This document shows, in pieces, positions 62,814 to 64,000 of a stretch of 64,000 nt of DNA. The DNA comes from Paenibacillus ottowii (GTDB lineage: Bacteria > Bacillota > Bacilli > Paenibacillales > Paenibacillaceae). Every line of letters begins with the position of its first letter. The first letter of the stretch is position 1. The DNA lies in the NCBI RefSeq assembly GCF_006874425.1, contig NZ_VIJZ01000004.1:186001-250000 (forward strand). Direction: 5' to 3'. The position numbers were made by a program, and so were the translations under genes. Below the pieces are notes generated by a model, which made no database searches, was not told the origin of the DNA, and saw nothing but the letters and a program-made list of their open reading frames with translations.

Positions 62814-63159
62814 CTCGGCTCACCTCCTGCTTAAAACGCTCTACATCTCCGAACGTTCCAGATAATTCAAATTTGCTAATCACCGGGACATTATAATGGT
62901 CGGCAATCAAATCCGCACTTTTGGCAAATTTCTCACCCCAGTTACGGTTGCCGCTTGCAGCTACACCAACAAGGTTTTGTGCATTTTTTTTCAAAAAGGA
63001 AGATACCTTCTCAGGTATCTGCCCAAACCCGGTAGTATATGTAATGAGTACGTAAGGTTCTTCTATAGTCATTTGCTCCTCAATCTGAACCGCCGGAAGC
63101 TTGAGCTTGTTTATAAATCTTTTTACATTGCCAGTCTTGGAATCATAAGCAATCAGCAT
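62800..63159 (-). CDS. nrdI: Flavodoxin-like NrdI
   Basis: A 119-residue flavoprotein that supplies the oxidant to assemble the Mn2-tyrosyl radical of NrdF. The flavodoxin-type start MLIAYDSKTGNVKRFINKL, TYTTGFGQIP and ASGNRNWGEKFAKSADLI are characteristic. Start ATG 63159 follows AAGGAGGT; the ORF extends without ribosome site to 63180. First gene of nrdI-nrdE-nrdF. Confidence 0.94.
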   Translation of the reverse strand: MLIAYDSKTGNVKRFINKLKLPAVQIEEQMTIEEPYVLITYTTGFGQIPEKVSSFLKKNAQNLVGVAASGNRNWGEKFAKSADLIADHYNVPVISKFELSGTFGDVERFKQEVSRVAAY

Positions 63160-63326
63160 GGTGTGCAACCTCCTTAACAATTAACGAAAAAAAGAAAACG
63201 GCATTGCCAAGAGACCCGTCATACCTGTAATCCCTTGCTGGCTGCGCCATTTAAGATTTTTGACTCTATATTTACATGTATTTTCATACCTGTATCTTCA
63301 AGATATCGGGCATAAATACGTTTTTT

Positions 63327-63342
63327 ACACTATATTTAGAGT
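63327..63342. promoter_or_regulatory. NrdR box 1
   Basis: ACACTATATTTAGAGT is close to the palindromic NrdR consensus (acaCwAtATaTwGtgt). It lies upstream of nrdI, 31 bp start-to-start from the second box. Confidence 0.7.
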
Positions 63343-63357
63343 ACATTTTCTATTTTA

Positions 63358-63373
63358 TATCTATATATAGTTT
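63358..63373. promoter_or_regulatory. NrdR box 2
   Basis: TATCTATATATAGTTT contains the core CTATATATAG of the NrdR consensus. The 31-bp spacing to box 1 is about three helical turns, the usual arrangement for NrdR repression. Confidence 0.68.
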
Positions 63374-63382
63374 TGTCAATCG

Positions 63383-63475
63383 GTCTAGAGAGGCTCAGAG
63401 GACCCAGATCCGGTGTAAGTCCAAGCAGGGTGCGGAAAAGAGCGAAAGAACTTTTTTTTCGTAAGTATGTTAAAA
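63383..63475 (+). other. GC-rich structured segment upstream of the DUF2500 gene
   Basis: Between the NrdR boxes and the DUF2500 gene lies a GC-rich island in A/T-rich surroundings. Nested pairings GCTC/GAGC and ACCC/GGGT are possible, alternative GGAC/GTCC too, and eight T follow at about 63451. The string CCGGTGTAAGTCC recalls part of cobalamin riboswitches, but the rest of that motif is absent. It may be a leader or attenuator of unknown type. Confidence 0.3.
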
Positions 63476-63567
63476 AAGTATTGGAGTTTTTGAGGCTTAG
63501 GATGTACGATTTGTCAATGGGCAATAGATTGGAAAATTTACATTTTACTGTAGAAAGGATGGAGTGG

Positions 63568-63933
63568 ATGGGAAGTAGTTTTTTTATGGAATTTCAATCG
63601 TTTAATATGATCTTTTTTATCGTGTTTGGACTTATTGCTATTGTAATCATTACGGGGATTGTGAAAACGATCGGAGCAGGCCTTTCCAATCATGCAGCCG
63701 AACAGGTACAACGTTCATGCAAGGTTGTGGATAAGCGAACGAGAGTGCGTGGGGGATCGGGCGATTTTTCAGCTTCGACCGACTACTATATCACCTTTGA
63801 GTTTGAAGGAGGTGAACGTAAGGAGCTGAAGGTAAAGAGTACGGACTTCGGAATGATTGTGATCGGGGATCGCGGGGAGGTTCATTATAAAGGGACACGA
63901 TTTTTGGAGTTTGTCAGAGTAGTGGAAGCGTAA
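63568..63933 (+). CDS. DUF2500 family membrane-anchored protein
   Basis: A 121-residue protein with one N-terminal membrane helix (FNMIFFIVFGLIAIVIITGIV in part) and a small beta domain matching DUF2500: CKVVDKRTRVRGGSGDF, DYYITFEFEGGERKELKV, GDRGEVHYKGTRFLEF. Function unknown. ATG 63568 is chosen (GAAAGG at 63553-63558, 9 bases); the ORF upstream to 63373 crosses the structured segment. Confidence 0.85.
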   Translation: MGSSFFMEFQSFNMIFFIVFGLIAIVIITGIVKTIGAGLSNHAAEQVQRSCKVVDKRTRVRGGSGDFSASTDYYITFEFEGGERKELKVKSTDFGMIVIGDRGEVHYKGTRFLEFVRVVEA

Positions 63934-63990
63934 AGTTGACCGGAAAGCTAGTGTACTATTTGAAAATACATATTAGGGAGGAAGCTGACG

Positions 63991-64000
63991 ATGCCACATA
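63991..64000 (+). CDS. Start of a gene cut by the window end
   Basis: ATG 63991 is preceded by AGGGAGGAAG at a good distance. Only Met-Pro-His is visible, so the product cannot be identified. Confidence 0.5.

Noticed and set aside
60861..62834. Several long plus-strand ORFs opposite nrdE.
   Set aside because: They lack ribosome sites, have cysteine/histidine-rich unlikely composition, and mirror the strongly coding minus strand.
63395..63440. Cobalamin riboswitch.
   Set aside because: Only CCGGTGTAAGTCC resembles the core; the CCCGCNACTGT part and the length of the class are missing.
63373..63567. Basic N-terminal extension of the DUF2500 protein.
   Set aside because: The frame crosses a structured, T8-containing segment and DUF2500 homology begins after ATG 63568.

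Overview
The window reads as a housekeeping stretch of a Paenibacillus chromosome, most likely of the P. polymyxa group. The signs are Firmicute-specific families (CshA-type helicase, YqhG/YqhH, YqzE, RelQ-type alarmone synthetase, class Ib nrdIEF), strong AGGAGG ribosome sites, frequent TTG/GTG starts, a T-box leader, a Bacillus-type 6S RNA candidate and tRNA without encoded CCA. I see no insertion sequence, prophage, plasmid function or CRISPR array. The first and last genes are cut by the window edges.

Layout. 1-6.9 kb: cshA 3' part, a DUF624 membrane protein, 6S RNA, a DUF1499 protein, tpx, a rhomboid protease, a LysR regulator, a YugP-like zinc peptidase and a MerR regulator. 7.2-10.5 kb: ammonium transporter with a GlnR/TnrA box, followed by a DUF294 nucleotidyltransferase and a DnaQ-like exonuclease. 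10.6-22.6 kb: TlpA-like thioredoxin, citramalate synthase with a possible pseudoknot leader, Y-family polymerase, ferredoxin, L,D-transpeptidase, pyrD, RelQ-like synthetase plus DUF309 protein, membrane thioredoxin, and an overlapping RNA methyltransferase/pseudouridine synthase pair. 22.7-32.5 kb: diguanylate cyclase, glycosyltransferase, YkvI-like transporter, DedA protein, xpt, small unknown genes, tRNA-Leu(CAG), msrA, polysaccharide deacetylase and a CwlD-like amidase. 32.7-38.2 kb: yqzE, a secreted unknown protein, yqhG-yqhH and an MmyB-type regulator. 38.3-47 kb: a stand-alone fabF, a shortened GNAT gene, WYL regulator, zinc-ribbon/effector-binding protein, MFS pump with its divergent TetR, macro-domain protein, Nudix hydrolase, and an aminotransferase under a T-box.

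47-56 kb: DUF1349 and DUF1361 genes, then an arabinan-utilisation locus. It has an ArsR-like regulator divergent from an ABC substrate-binding lipoprotein, two permeases and two GH43 enzymes. No ATPase is encoded, so a shared MsmX-type ATPase is presumably used. A lipoprotein arabinanase would cut arabinan outside, the transporter would import oligomers, and the second GH43 enzyme would release arabinose inside.

56-64 kb: a 702-residue protein with an unknown N-terminal half and a SAM methyltransferase domain, a GrpB-family protein, a VOC protein, the nrdI-nrdE-nrdF operon behind two NrdR-like boxes spaced 31 bp apart, and a DUF2500 protein. The most interesting items are mostly regulatory DNA/RNA (T-box with ambiguous specifier, NrdR boxes, paired TetR sites, pseudoknot-capable cimA leader, structured nrdE-nrdF spacer) plus the amt-DUF294-exonuclease cassette and the large methyltransferase. 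I did not find a clear, wholly new multi-gene system.
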